A DNA stretch of 64,000 bases from Ruminococcus sp. (GCA_017529875.1 JAFXNC010000005.1:1-64000), one strand, 5' to 3'. Counted from the stretch's first letter, positions 1 through 7,966 are shown. Notes: a model not told the origin generated them from the letters alone. A program made the numbers and translations.

Positions 1-1
1 G

Positions 2-214
2 CGGGTGATACTGTTCCATTATCCGATCGTCGAGTGGGACGGGTATTACAGGGGATATTACCACCTCTACGGACATATTCACAACAACGACAACGAAGCC
101 AACCGTATCATGCAGGCTGTCCCGAATGCTTTCAATGCCGGCGTAGATCTGAATGATTTTACGCCGCAAACTCTAACTCAGCTGATATGCAGAAACAAGG
201 AAAAGGTGAAATAA
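2..214 (+). CDS. Metallophosphoesterase, C-terminal end (partial)
   Basis: This is the tail of a gene entering from the left edge; the frame is open back to base 2. The visible 70 residues contain HYPIVEWDG followed by the LYGHIHNN motif. That HyP...GHiH pattern is the last two metal-binding blocks of calcineurin-like phosphoesterases, in which the histidines coordinate the second metal. Substrate cannot be judged from this fragment. The stop is separated by one base from the kptA start, so the two are probably co-transcribed and translationally coupled. Confidence 0.75.
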   Translation, partial: RVILFHYPIVEWDGYYRGYYHLYGHIHNNDNEANRIMQAVPNAFNAGVDLNDFTPQTLTQLICRNKEKVK

Positions 215-215
215 A

Positions 216-785
216 ATGAACAACAACAGAAACAACGATGTGAATTTAGGACGTTTCATAAGCCTGATACTGCGCCATCAGCCCGAAACAATAGGCATCA
301 CTCTTGACAAAGAGGGTTGGGCAGATACACAGGAGCTGCTTGACGGCATCAATGCCTCGGGCAGAAGAATAGATATGGAAACTCTCGAAAGGATAGTCAG
401 AGAGAACAACAAACAGCGGTACAGCTTCAACGAGGACAAAACAAAGATCAGAGCCAACCAGGGACACAGTATTCCGGTGGAAGTGGGTATGCAGACTCTC
501 GTTCCTCCCGATAAGCTCTACCACGGAACTGCCTCGCGGTTCCTTGATGCCATAAAAAAAGACGGGATAAGGAAAATGAGCAGGCTGTATGTGCATCTTT
601 CAAAGGACATAAAAACGGCTTTAACAGTCGGCAAAAGACACGGGAGCCCGATAGTGCTTGTCGTCGACACAAAACAGATGCACGAGGACGGCTATGTTTT
701 CAAGCTGTCCGATAACGGTGTCTGGCAATCGGAGGATATTCCGTGGAACTATGTAACGGAAATAATAACAGATGTAAGGACGTGA
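216..785 (+). CDS. kptA: RNA 2'-phosphotransferase, Tpt1/KptA family
   Basis: This 189-residue protein matches the usual KptA length. It should transfer an internal RNA 2'-phosphate to NAD+, giving ADP-ribose 1'',2''-cyclic phosphate. The expected blocks are in order: LRHQPE with Arg20-His21, IRANQGHS with Arg79, LYHGT at about 101-105, and RLYVHLS with Arg123. Together these supply the Arg-His-Arg-Arg set known in Tpt1 enzymes. A winged-helix N-terminal half precedes the ADP-ribosyl-transferase-like C-terminal half. The ATG lies one base after the upstream phosphoesterase stop. The bacterial role of the family is unsettled; an RNA repair or NAD-linked role is inference. Confidence 0.93.
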   Translation: MNNNRNNDVNLGRFISLILRHQPETIGITLDKEGWADTQELLDGINASGRRIDMETLERIVRENNKQRYSFNEDKTKIRANQGHSIPVEVGMQTLVPPDKLYHGTASRFLDAIKKDGIRKMSRLYVHLSKDIKTALTVGKRHGSPIVLVVDTKQMHEDGYVFKLSDNGVWQSEDIPWNYVTEIITDVRT

Positions 786-1153
786 TCTGCATAATAAGAT
801 CAGTTCTACAGTAATTATCTCTGAAAGTGCAGAAAGATAATATACGATATTTCAGGATAATGTTTACAATAAAAAAGGGGCCTGTTGCAGCAGTTCCGTA
901 AGTAAAAATATATAGGAAGAGAAAATGATCATCCCCGCCACCGAGGCAGCAAGCCTTGATGACGGGGATATTATTATATAAGGAATATGCAGATCAGATC
1001 ATACAGCAGAAACCTCCCCCCCTGCCGGGCTCCCGGCGGCGGGGCTTCTGTATATCCGGGTGCTTTTTAAATGCTGAGAGCTCTGCAAAGAAGTGTATGA
1101 TATACTAAAGACACAGTAAAGAAAACGATCCAAAATCAAAGGAGCTGAAAGAA
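786..1153. other. Intergenic stretch without a gene
   Basis: I see no coding frame with a ribosome site here. The stretch holds the imperfect hairpin at 931-969, a GC-rich palindromic patch near 1017-1048 (ccgggctcccgg core), and a possible -10 box TATACT near 1101 that could serve the tiny ORFs starting at 1154. Confidence 0.5.
931..975 (+). terminator. Hairpin, copy 1 of an ATCCCC-type terminator pair
   Basis: The arms ATCCCCGCCACCGAGGC (931-947) and GCCTTGATGACGGGGAT (953-969) pair over 17 positions with two mismatches and one wobble. Only a weak T/A tract follows (attattatata). A near-identical hairpin with better pairing lies at 2671-2709. Confidence 0.5.
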
Positions 1154-1222
1154 ATGTTAGTATGCTGCACAATGGTAGTTCTGCTCGGTATCGGAACAGT
1201 CACCGCTTACATCTGCAAGTAA
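1154..1222 (+). CDS. Tiny hydrophobic peptide, 22 aa (array 1, ORF a)
   Basis: A 22-codon ORF starts MLVCCTMVVLL and ends TAYICK. Nearly the whole peptide is one hydrophobic segment, long enough for a short membrane helix, with a charged lysine only at the end. AAAGGAG sits 9 bases upstream of the ATG, which is good support for real translation. A second tiny ORF with the same Cys-Lys ending follows after 42 bases. Similar tiny ORFs occur in two other arrays at 10.7-11.0 kb and 21.4-21.7 kb. No known family is recognised; a small membrane protein, type I toxin-like peptide or signal peptide are alternatives. Confidence 0.55.
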   Translation: MLVCCTMVVLLGIGTVTAYICK

Positions 1223-1264
1223 ATGATCACAAAAAATCATCAAACCGAAAAGGAGGGAAATACG

Positions 1265-1345
1265 ATGATAGGACTTGCAATCGGCACACTTATTTTCTGC
1301 GCAGCACCCACAGTAATTCTGATAGTTTTGCACAACTGCAAATAA
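1265..1345 (+). CDS. Tiny hydrophobic peptide, 26 aa (array 1, ORF b)
   Basis: A 26-codon ORF starts MIGLAIGTLIF and ends VLHNCK, one predicted membrane segment. The ribosome site AAAAGGAGGG lies 7-8 bases upstream. It shares the Cys-Lys C-terminus with the preceding tiny ORF. The start and spacing are better supported than those of the overlapping longer frame at 1162-1353, which has no ribosome site. Function unknown. Confidence 0.55.
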   Translation: MIGLAIGTLIFCAAPTVILIVLHNCK

Positions 1346-1375
1346 TGATATAAAATGAGAAACAGGAGTGTTTTA

Positions 1376-1393
1376 ATGAATAGTAATGTATAG
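1376..1393 (+). CDS. Terminal micro-ORF of array 1 (MNSNV)
   Basis: Five codons, MNSNV, follow a good ribosome site (ACAGGAG, 6-7 bases upstream), and the stop abuts the GCGTCCG-type hairpin. Equivalent 7-codon micro-ORFs (MTFNMTE and MKINMIE) close arrays 2 and 3 at 10683-10706 and 21434-21457. The repeated arrangement is the main reason to list it; a role as a translated or ribosome-stalling element before the terminator is speculation. Confidence 0.35.
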   Translation: MNSNV

Positions 1394-1424
1394 AGCGTCC
1401 GTACAATGAGTGCGGGCGCTTTGC
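1394..1424 (+). terminator. GCGTCCG-type hairpin closing array 1
   Basis: AGCGTCCGT and TGCGGGCGCT form a stem with G-U pairs around a short loop, followed by ttt. It is one of six copies of the same hairpin family (1394, 10149, 10652, 12501 half-copy, 17607, 21402). Confidence 0.6.
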
Positions 1425-1436
1425 CGTATATAAAAA

Positions 1437-1465
1437 TTGACTTTTCCCCTGAGGTCTGATATAAT
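1437..1465 (+). promoter_or_regulatory. Sigma-70-type promoter
   Basis: TTGACT (1437-1442) and TATAAT (1460-1465) are separated by exactly 17 bases. It should drive the broken deacylase and the esterase that follow. Confidence 0.75.
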
Positions 1466-1513
1466 TAAGAAAAATGCTGACTTAGCAGCAAAACAATGTA
1501 AGGACAGATAAAA

Positions 1514-1958
1514 ATGACAGTCAACAATGAACTATTCACAGGCCGTCCCTCGGACAAGCGTTCCGAGGTTGAAGAAGCCATCTACGACAAGCTCGATGAG
1601 CTGGGGATAACCTATCACAGAGTCGATCACGATCACGCCGACACTATGGAGGACTGCCTTGCGGTCGAGGCTGTGCTGGGCGCGAAGATCTGCAAGAATC
1701 TGTTCCTCTGCAACAGACAGAAGACCCAGTTCTATATGCTGATGATGCCCGGCGACAAGCCCTTCAAGACGAAGAACCTCACGGCTCAGCTTAACTGCGC
1801 GAGACTGTCCTTCGGCGATGCGGATAAGATGCAGGAGTATCTGCGCACGACACCCGGGGATCTCCACCTCCACGCTGCGGCTCACCCGCGAGGATATGCT
1901 GAAATACATCAAAGCGACGGGTCACACGCCGACTTATATTGATCTGGCGGCGGAGTGA
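1514..1958 (+). pseudogene. YbaK/ProX-type aminoacyl-tRNA deacylase, internal deletion and frameshift
   Basis: Residues 1 to about 115 read like the prolyl-tRNA editing ProX/PrdX family: a YHRVDHDHADT opening, AKICKNLFLCNR and QFYMLMMPGDKPFK blocks, and then LRTTPG. The usual next 40-50 residues, including the conserved Asn and His region, are missing. The family's normal C-terminus (LTREDMLKYIKATGHTPTYI, then DLAAE) follows immediately in another frame and ends at 1956-1958. In the uninterrupted first frame translation would end at 1942. I read this as one deletion that also shifted the frame, giving a probably inactive product. A sequencing error cannot explain the missing residues. Confidence 0.8.
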
Positions 1959-1963
1959 ACGAT

Positions 1964-2656
1964 ATGGAAAAATACACCCTTGCGGGCGGCAGATCATGTA
2001 CCGTATATACCGATCCTTCTCCGAAATATCTGCTGATACAGCCCGCAGATGCGCGTGAGCTGGAGTTCTTTGAAAAAGAGATAGAACATATCAAGTCGCT
2101 CACCGATGTGCCTTTCGCTTTCGCAGCCTTCGAGATCACCGACTGGAACAGCGAGCTTTCGCCGTGGATTGCACCGCCCGTTTTCGGCTCTGATCCCTTC
2201 GGCTGCGGCGCGGCTGTAACACTTGCATATATCGAACAACATCTTATCCCCGAGGTGAGCAGAAGGCTGTCACTTGATGCCTGTGCGCCGGTCATTCTGG
2301 GAGGCTATTCGCTTGCCGCTTTGTTTGCGCTGTGGGCGGGGTACACCTCCGACAGATTCGACGCCGTCGCCGCAGTATCGCCCTCGGTATGGTTCCCGGG
2401 GTGGCTTGATTTTATCGGTAAGCGTACTCCCGCCGCCGAAAGCATTTACCTCAGCCTCGGCCTTAAAGAAGAAAAGACCCGCAACAGGGTCATGGCGACA
2501 GTCGGTGACAACATCCGCAAGCAGTACGAACTGCTGCTCTCGCAGGACATCAGCTGCGCTCTTGAATGGAACGAGGGCAATCATTTCACAGTCACCGCGC
2601 TTAGGACAGCTAAGGGGTTCGCGTGGTGCGTTAATACAATAGATTCGCATCGCTGA
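1964..2656 (+). CDS. Alpha/beta-hydrolase, putative esterase
   Basis: About 230 residues with the nucleophile elbow GGYSLAA (Ser at about residue 113) and a late GNHFT block whose His fits the third member of a Ser-Asp-His triad. The overall order resembles small serine esterases of the IroE/Fes-like or D-like hydrolase group; substrate is unknown. The ATG at 1964 has GGAG 8 bases upstream, and a GTG at 1955 overlapping the previous stop is the alternative. It is probably co-transcribed with the broken deacylase from the promoter at 1437. The terminator at 2671-2716 ends it. Confidence 0.75.
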   Translation: MEKYTLAGGRSCTVYTDPSPKYLLIQPADARELEFFEKEIEHIKSLTDVPFAFAAFEITDWNSELSPWIAPPVFGSDPFGCGAAVTLAYIEQHLIPEVSRRLSLDACAPVILGGYSLAALFALWAGYTSDRFDAVAAVSPSVWFPGWLDFIGKRTPAAESIYLSLGLKEEKTRNRVMATVGDNIRKQYELLLSQDISCALEWNEGNHFTVTALRTAKGFAWCVNTIDSHR

Positions 2657-2670
2657 CGAATAAAAAAACT

Positions 2671-2716
2671 ATCCCCATCATCGAGGCACGATGCCCTGAT
2701 GATGGGGATTATTTTT
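2671..2716. terminator. Terminator between convergent genes, ATCCCC-type copy 2
   Basis: The arms ATCCCCATCATCGAGGC (2671-2687) and GCCCTGATGATGGGGAT (2693-2709) are followed by TATTTTTTG on the plus strand, and A-runs lie on the other side. It can serve both the esterase (plus) and the YaiI-like gene (minus). It differs from copy 1 (931) at positions that mostly preserve or improve pairing. Confidence 0.85.
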
Positions 2717-2726
2717 TGCTATCTGT

Positions 2727-3170
2727 TCAGCCTAAGCTCTCAAAGATCAGTGCCCTGAAGCTCGCCTCAAAATGCTTATCGTCCCCGGCTGTTCTCTTGC
2801 GCGGGCCTTTCAGATGATTCTTGCTTTTACGCCGCTGCACCTTAGCGATGTGGCGGCTTTCGAGCAGTCCGCTGATGTTGTCCTCGGAGTAGATCCTGCC
2901 GCTCTGATGTATTGCTTTTGCTCCCTTGCCCAGCGCCATAGCCGCAACACCGTAGTCCTGAGTGATAACAATATCTCCGGGACAGACAAGATTTATCAGC
3001 GCGATATCCACCGCATCTGCGCCTGCTCCGATGACCTTTACGGTGCTGTAATCGGAGGACAGCACATGGTTGGTATCGCACAGCAGCACGACAGGGATAC
3101 TGTATTCTTTTGTGACCTGCTCCGCGATGCGTGTTACCGGGCAGGCATCGGCGTCAATATAGACTGTCAT
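2727..3170 (-). CDS. YaiI/YqxD family protein (UPF0178, DUF188)
   Basis: The 147-residue product begins TVYIDADACPV, the hallmark of the YaiI/YqxD family. VVLLCDTNH, GADAVDIALIN and GDIVITQDYGVA blocks follow, together with the basic KVQRRKSKNHLKGPRKR stretch. The conserved Asp residues give a PIN-like or NYN-like nuclease fold in related proteins, but no activity is established. Length is normal for the family. It is a single gene transcribed toward the shared terminator at 2671. Confidence 0.93.
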   Translation of the reverse strand: MTVYIDADACPVTRIAEQVTKEYSIPVVLLCDTNHVLSSDYSTVKVIGAGADAVDIALINLVCPGDIVITQDYGVAAMALGKGAKAIHQSGRIYSEDNISGLLESRHIAKVQRRKSKNHLKGPRKRTAGDDKHFEASFRALIFESLG

Positions 3171-3299
3171 AGTTTGGTTAGCTCCGTTTCAATGATCGTT
3201 GTACTCATATTGTACATCATTTCTATGGATAAATCAATAGGCCGCCGATCATCAAAAAATATTGAGCCGCTGCTCTGAAATCCCCAACCGGTACAAACA

Positions 3300-3450
3300 A
3301 CAGGGTACTCACAAATACTGTGGGTACCCTGCCGCTGTATTCGTTAGCTATTTGCTGTCAGCTCTTCCTGCGTTTCGCCGCAAGGAGCATCGCCGCTCCG
3401 GGCGGGGCGGCTGGTAATATTGTAATGGTGATAAATCAAAATGTGTCGAA
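3300..3450 (-). other. Hairpin and short remnant of a membrane-anchored protein tail
   Basis: A hairpin (GGGTAC-t-CACA / TGTG-g-GTACCC) lies near 3303-3333. On the minus strand just upstream of it, near 3365-3425, a short frame ends in a Pro/Ala/Gly-rich helix plus AAKRRKS and a stop. That looks like the membrane and cytoplasmic tail of a sorted surface protein. No start or body is attached, so it is probably debris. Confidence 0.3.
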
Positions 3451-3451
3451 C

Positions 3452-3922
3452 TCACGGGGGCGTATCTTCTTGCTCTTTCTGTTTTTTCAACCTTAACTCA
3501 CGGTTCTGCTTTTCGGAATCAAAAACAGCCACCGCAAGATCGGTCAGCTCGGGATCCCACATCTCCCCGGTCTTTTGTACATCAGCCCAAGGACAGAGCG
3601 AGGCATAGTTTTCATCAAGCGCAACATCATATGAACCGTTGCGGTCGCTGACACTTTTATACAGATGCCTGCCTGCGTGGATCAGTTCATGGGCGTCCCT
3701 GCGATCCATTCCTTTCGTCTTCAGCTTGCTGAATATCTCTTCATTTATCTCATACAGATCATAGTAACCCGCCCAAAAGGTCTCAGCGGTATAAAGCTCT
3801 CTTTCGCTGTCATAACAGGCTTTCCAGCCCGGGCCGGTTTTGAAACGGAATGTGCCTTCTGTGTATTCTGCAGGAAGCCTGATCCGTTTTTCTTTCTTCT
3901 TTTTCTTAGAGGTTTTTGACAT
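3452..3922 (-). CDS. Hypothetical protein, lysine-rich N-terminus
   Basis: About 156 residues starting MSKTSKKKKKEKRIR, followed by an acidic, aromatic-rich body (ETFWAGYYDLYE, then HELIHAGRHLYKSV). I do not recognise a family. HELIH resembles half of a zinc-protease motif but lacks supporting context. The ATG at 3922 is chosen because GAGGT lies upstream and it overlaps the end of the GNAT gene by 17 bases, typical of coupled genes in one operon. A longer frame from 3973 has no ribosome site. Confidence 0.6.
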   Translation of the reverse strand: MSKTSKKKKKEKRIRLPAEYTEGTFRFKTGPGWKACYDSERELYTAETFWAGYYDLYEINEEIFSKLKTKGMDRRDAHELIHAGRHLYKSVSDRNGSYDVALDENYASLCPWADVQKTGEMWDPELTDLAVAVFDSEKQNRELRLKKQKEQEDTPP

Positions 3923-4451
3923 GACTTGACCTCTTTTCAAATCTGAACATTCCGTCCGGGAACTGCTCATCAAGCTGTTCTGACATATCGGGATCGTTCG
4001 GATTGGGGTGATGACTGTTATAGAATTCGACTATATGAAAGCCGCAGCGGTTGACATAGAAATGGATGTTGCGCGTTTCAAAATACGGCGTGACGGTCTC
4101 CCACACCTCGACCTCGGGGTGGAGCTTCTCTACAGCACACCACGCAGCATATCCGATGCCCTTGCTGTGTACCTTCGGCGAAACGAAAAGCAGTTCCAAA
4201 TCACCTCTGGTGCCGTCCACCTTAATGACAACGCCGCCGACCTTTTCGGAGCCCTGCATTATCCGGTATGCTTCGCCGCCGTCAATGGAATGTTCTATTG
4301 TTTCGCGGGAAATGATCTCGCCGTCATCTTCAAAATGATCGTCGCGGCGTCCGAATTCTTCAAGCGTACCGTAGTTGAACGCATCCTGATTATCGCGGAT
4401 GAACTGCTCACGGTCATCGGGGGTAAGTGCTGATAAATATATCTCGTTCAT
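3906..4451 (-). CDS. GNAT-family N-acetyltransferase
   Basis: About 181 residues. The acetyl-CoA binding loop is visible as LELLFVSPKVHSKGIGYAAW, the V-x-x-x-x-[QR]-x-x-G-x-[GA] region of GNAT enzymes with His-Ser in place of Arg-Gly. A later block NIHFYVNRCGFHIVEFYN is the usual beta6-alpha4-beta7 ending. Substrate unknown. AAGGTG lies before the ATG at 4451. It sits 10 bases after the pentapeptide-repeat gene and overlaps the next gene, so it is in the same minus-strand operon. Confidence 0.8.
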   Translation of the reverse strand: MNEIYLSALTPDDREQFIRDNQDAFNYGTLEEFGRRDDHFEDDGEIISRETIEHSIDGGEAYRIMQGSEKVGGVVIKVDGTRGDLELLFVSPKVHSKGIGYAAWCAVEKLHPEVEVWETVTPYFETRNIHFYVNRCGFHIVEFYNSHHPNPNDPDMSEQLDEQFPDGMFRFEKRSSHVKNL

Positions 4452-4461
4452 CAAATCACCT

Positions 4462-5064
4462 TCACTTTATCTTTATCCCCAACAGCCCCGCAAGCTCTGC
4501 CGCCTGATCGTATGAGACCTCTGCGCCCCGCAGCTCGGAGAATACATCGGAAACTATGATACCCGAAATATCGCAGTTTGACAGATCTATCCCTTTCAGT
4601 GGCGTCCTGAACAGCTCTGTTCGCATCATTCGGCACTCATTGAATTTGATGCGTTTCAGCTTCACCTCCGACAGCACGGCGTTTGAGAGATCGCAGACCG
4701 TGAGCCGGCAGCCGTCGAAAAGGCTCTCGGAGAACAGCGCGTAGGAAAAGCCAGTAGAGCTGAAATTGCTCTGCTTCAATGTACTGCTCTTGAGGTCTGC
4801 GCCGTTGAACTTGCATCCCTTGACTTCGCACTCCTTCCAGTAGCTCTCCGGCAGCTTGCAGTTGGAGAGGTCGCAGTGCAGGAAGGTGCAGCCGTAAAAG
4901 CTCGCTTTGGTAAAGTCGCAGTCGATGAATCGACAGCCGTCGAAGGTGACCGTCTGAAACTCTGTCCCGCTGCAATCCGCAGAGGTGATGACCTCTTTGG
5001 TGTAGGTCTTTTGGCTTATTTCCTCGTCGCTTTCACGGGCGAGAAGTATATCATCGCTAAACAT
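4462..5064 (-). CDS. Pentapeptide-repeat protein
   Basis: A 200-residue protein made largely of A(D/N)LXX-type pentapeptide repeats: FDGCRFIDCDFTKASFYGC, then CDLSNCKLPES, FNGADLKSSTLKQSNF and SNAVLSEVKL. This predicts a right-handed quadrilateral beta-helix. Size and spacing recall Qnr/MfpA-type DNA-mimic proteins that protect gyrase, but the fold alone does not show that. The start overlaps the preceding HEAT-like gene in another frame by about 49 bases. Confidence 0.85.
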   Translation of the reverse strand: MFSDDILLARESDEEISQKTYTKEVITSADCSGTEFQTVTFDGCRFIDCDFTKASFYGCTFLHCDLSNCKLPESYWKECEVKGCKFNGADLKSSTLKQSNFSSTGFSYALFSESLFDGCRLTVCDLSNAVLSEVKLKRIKFNECRMMRTELFRTPLKGIDLSNCDISGIIVSDVFSELRGAEVSYDQAAELAGLLGIKIK

Positions 5065-5288
5065 ATCAGTTTTCCTTTCGGAGATCTAAGGTCGGTTTTT
5101 ATTGCTTTTATCGCTCCGAGGCAGTGGATTTTGACTACACGGTTTTCATCCGTCTCCGAGATCTTTTGGAGCAGTTCAGTATAGGGTTTGACAAACTCTG
5201 GTCTGCGCTTGCCGAGGACGCGGAAGATCCCGGGAGCTTCCATTCTCACCTTATCGTCCGGATCGTGCAGGAGCTTTTCAAAAACCAT
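5016..5288 (-). CDS. Small HEAT-like repeat protein or fragment
   Basis: About 90 residues with two alpha-helical HEAT-like units (DPDDKVRMEAPGIFRVLGKR and ENRVVKIHCLGAIKAIK). The ATG at 5288 has AAGGAG 6 bases upstream; a TTG at 5345 is the longer alternative. The last 15 residues overlap the pentapeptide-repeat gene. Full HEAT proteins are much longer, so this may be the surviving end of a larger gene. Partner unknown. Confidence 0.5.
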   Translation of the reverse strand: MVFEKLLHDPDDKVRMEAPGIFRVLGKRRPEFVKPYTELLQKISETDENRVVKIHCLGAIKAIKTDLRSPKGKLICLAMIYFSPVKATRK

Positions 5289-5384
5289 ATACAGCTCCTT
5301 CATCTCCTTGCGGAGGGTGTTGATGTTATCGTTTATCTGTTTCAAGCGTTGCGGGAAAATTACCTTTTTTGTTAAGAACTGATA

Positions 5385-7937
5385 TCAGCGGGACTTTTTC
5401 CTTGTGATCTTTGTGATCGCTGCGGCGGCAGCTGCGGCGGCTGTTACGGCAAGGACACCGGCTGCTTTTCCGGTCTCGGGGTTGCTGCCTGCATTGTTTC
5501 CGGCCGGTTTGCCGGCTTCACTGTTATCTCCGGAAGAGGAGTTTTCGTCTGCGGGCTCCTGAGCTTTTACCCACACTGCGGTCAATGACAGATCATCGGC
5601 CGGGACCTTCTGCGGTAAGGCGGGTGACCAGCCTGCAAAGGTGTAACCCTCTCTTTCGGGAACATCAGGTGCTTCCAATTCTGTTCCCCAGGGCTGAATG
5701 ACGTTCTTTATCAGCTTACCGTCATCGTCAAAGAATGAAACTGTGGCATATTCCTCCGACTCAGTCACTGCCTCTACCCAGAACCACTCAGACACATACT
5801 CTCCGCTTCTTACGCGGACCTTGTAGGAACCCTCCTCAGTGAAGGAAACTGTTCCGTCGCTTGAAAGAGCAATACCGTCTGATCCCTCTGACTCCCAGAT
5901 ATAGGGAACGTTTATCTCCTTTCCGGTGCCGTCGTAAGCATTCACCATAAGTCTCTGGTGAGCAGGGTATTCCTCAGGAATTTCCGATCTGTAGACCGGC
6001 TCCGGCTCTGAGGGCTTTTCGATCCTGTCCGGCTCTGCACCTACAAGACCGGTATAGCTGTTTCTGATAACAAAGACCGTGTTCTCATCAGCCTTCACAG
6101 GCTGCGGGTCAGGAAAATCCGTCTCGTCGATATCGAACTCGTCATCACTTGCACCGTTGTAGTGTACATAAAGAGGTGTCCAGTTTGAATAAACAGTTTT
6201 TCCCGATGCAGCAGTATAGACTGCTCTGATATGGAAAATGCCTGATTTGGTAAAATAAAGCCTTCTGTTATAATCCATAGTAACTCCGTTGCGCGGCAGT
6301 TCCATGATATCCCAGGAATAGCCGGCGTTGGAGACGTTATTGCCGTTGTGGTCTGTTACAGTAACTTTGAACAGATCATCTGGAAATACGGCGCCGCCGC
6401 CCACGACGATTTCGTTCTGTTCTTTCTTAGGTGCAATATTTACTGAAATGCCGTATTCGGGATCTTTTGCAAGTATCTCTTCGGCAGTTTCGGGAAAGTC
6501 TTCCTGCTCGGCCTTTTTGAATATGAGCATTTTGGCGTTCTGCGGAGTGAAGCTGAATCTCGTCGAAAGACCCGCCCGCAGCCAGAAGTAAAGAAACGCT
6601 TCGACCTCTGATGGGGCAGAGGAAAACGGGTCAAAGCCTTTGAAGCCGATGTGCTCGTCACGCCTGTATCTTCCGTAAGTAGTCTTCACCAATACCTTGC
6701 CCTGAGTCGGGAAATACGAATCAGCGCCGACAGGGACATCTATATTTGCTTTTTTCAGGAAAGCCGTGAACGCAGTGCCGGGATATTTGCTTTTATAATA
6801 CGAAAGCATCGCATTTATATCGTTTGGGTTTATCGCACTGGAATTAAGGTAATTCTGTACCTCGTCCTGGCTTGACCAATAAAGTGATTCATGTTGGTCG
6901 TAATCGTTGGAAAAGCCTTTTGCTGCTCCGCATTTCACCGCCTGCTTTGCTATCGGAATGTGTACGGTGCCCTTGTTCACGAAAACGTTCCTGTCATTAT
7001 CCTTCTTGTATCTGAACTGGCAGAAGCGGCTGGAAACGCTGTCGCGGTCATTTCCGTTGAATATCCGGTCGGTTATCGTGTCAAACTCATTCTCAACAAG
7101 GCTTGTCGGCGAGACTGTATTGAAATAGGTGTTTCTGACCTTTGCCGGGAGCGCATCTATCTGCTCATCAGTTAGTTTGGAAACTGTATCAGCCTCCTTG
7201 AAGCAGTCAGCAAGCACAGTATAGGCCAGCATATATTCATACATTACCCTGTCGATATAGGGCGCTGCCGCATCATAGGCTTCGCCGCTGAACATAACGT
7301 CCCCTGCTGCATTATCAAAGACTACCTGATAAAAATCTCTTCCGTCGGTATCCGCAAAGCTCTTTCCGGCCAGCACATTTCCAAGCGTCTTTATTCTGAA
7401 AACAAGCGAGCCGTCCCTGTTCCACTCGGTGTTGCTGCCGATCTGTGCAGCGATCTCTACGGCCTTTTCCTCCTCAGACATCGAAGAGTCTTTTTGGATA
7501 ACAGTTATCTGCCGGGCGATACCCTCAACAGATGTATGGAGCTTATCAAGCTCGGTGCCCATACCGTTGATGAATGTCTGGTTCTTTATCTTGTTGAGCA
7601 CCTGTTTAGTATTATGATCGACACGGTTTTCAAGCTCGTCGATCCTCTCGTTCAGCTCATCCCGGAGTTGATTTATATTCTCATTTATATTTCTGAGAGC
7701 ATCCATAGTGGAATTGAACATCAGATCTGACAGAGGTTCAAACAACTTTACGAAGGGAAACACACCTGCCAGAGCATTCATTCCTGTTTTCCAGACGGTT
7801 TTTACCGCAGTCGTGGAAGCATCAGCATACACTCCCACAACAGCCGGAGAATTCATCACCGGCAGCGCAGCAGCCCCTACAGTCATCATGCCTGCAAGAA
7901 GAATACTTGCAGTCCTTGTCAAAGCTTTTCTTTTCAT
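5385..7937 (-). CDS. Large wall-anchored surface protein with coiled coil, InlB-type repeat and NPETG tail
   Basis: The 850-residue product starts at the ATG at 7937, preceded by AGGAGGTAATGCA; the frame stays open further upstream but without a ribosome site. It has a Sec signal peptide (about 1-38) and a helical region with a predicted coiled coil (NINENINQLRDELNERIDEL) near 78-120. A central part of about 500 residues is unfamiliar. Ig-like segments follow, then an InlB/Flg_new-type repeat ending GYTFAGWSPALPQ...LTAVW near 728-789. An Asn/Gly/Ser linker leads to NPETG at about 819-823, an Ala-rich membrane helix and a KITRKKSR tail, a sortase-type sorting signal. An adhesin is likely; a pore-forming role for the helical part is only a possibility. 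Confidence 0.75.
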   Translation of the reverse strand: MKRKALTRTASILLAGMMTVGAAALPVMNSPAVVGVYADASTTAVKTVWKTGMNALAGVFPFVKLFEPLSDLMFNSTMDALRNINENINQLRDELNERIDELENRVDHNTKQVLNKIKNQTFINGMGTELDKLHTSVEGIARQITVIQKDSSMSEEEKAVEIAAQIGSNTEWNRDGSLVFRIKTLGNVLAGKSFADTDGRDFYQVVFDNAAGDVMFSGEAYDAAAPYIDRVMYEYMLAYTVLADCFKEADTVSKLTDEQIDALPAKVRNTYFNTVSPTSLVENEFDTITDRIFNGNDRDSVSSRFCQFRYKKDNDRNVFVNKGTVHIPIAKQAVKCGAAKGFSNDYDQHESLYWSSQDEVQNYLNSSAINPNDINAMLSYYKSKYPGTAFTAFLKKANIDVPVGADSYFPTQGKVLVKTTYGRYRRDEHIGFKGFDPFSSAPSEVEAFLYFWLRAGLSTRFSFTPQNAKMLIFKKAEQEDFPETAEEILAKDPEYGISVNIAPKKEQNEIVVGGGAVFPDDLFKVTVTDHNGNNVSNAGYSWDIMELPRNGVTMDYNRRLYFTKSGIFHIRAVYTAASGKTVYSNWTPLYVHYNGASDDEFDIDETDFPDPQPVKADENTVFVIRNSYTGLVGAEPDRIEKPSEPEPVYRSEIPEEYPAHQRLMVNAYDGTGKEINVPYIWESEGSDGIALSSDGTVSFTEEGSYKVRVRSGEYVSEWFWVEAVTESEEYATVSFFDDDGKLIKNVIQPWGTELEAPDVPEREGYTFAGWSPALPQKVPADDLSLTAVWVKAQEPADENSSSGDNSEAGKPAGNNAGSNPETGKAAGVLAVTAAAAAAAAITKITRKKSR

Positions 7938-7966
7938 TGCATTACCTCCTACAATATTATGGTGAC

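Noticed and set aside
1162-1353. Open frame of 63 codons in the first tiny-ORF array
   Set aside because: No ribosome site, and it covers two better-supported tiny ORFs in other frames.
3452-3922. Zinc metalloprotease, from HELIH in the hypothetical protein
   Set aside because: Only part of the HExxH motif fits, and no third ligand or protease context is seen.
4462-5064. Quinolone-resistance (Qnr) gene
   Set aside because: Pentapeptide repeats are present, but this fold is widespread and no Qnr-specific loops can be recognised; only the fold was annotated.
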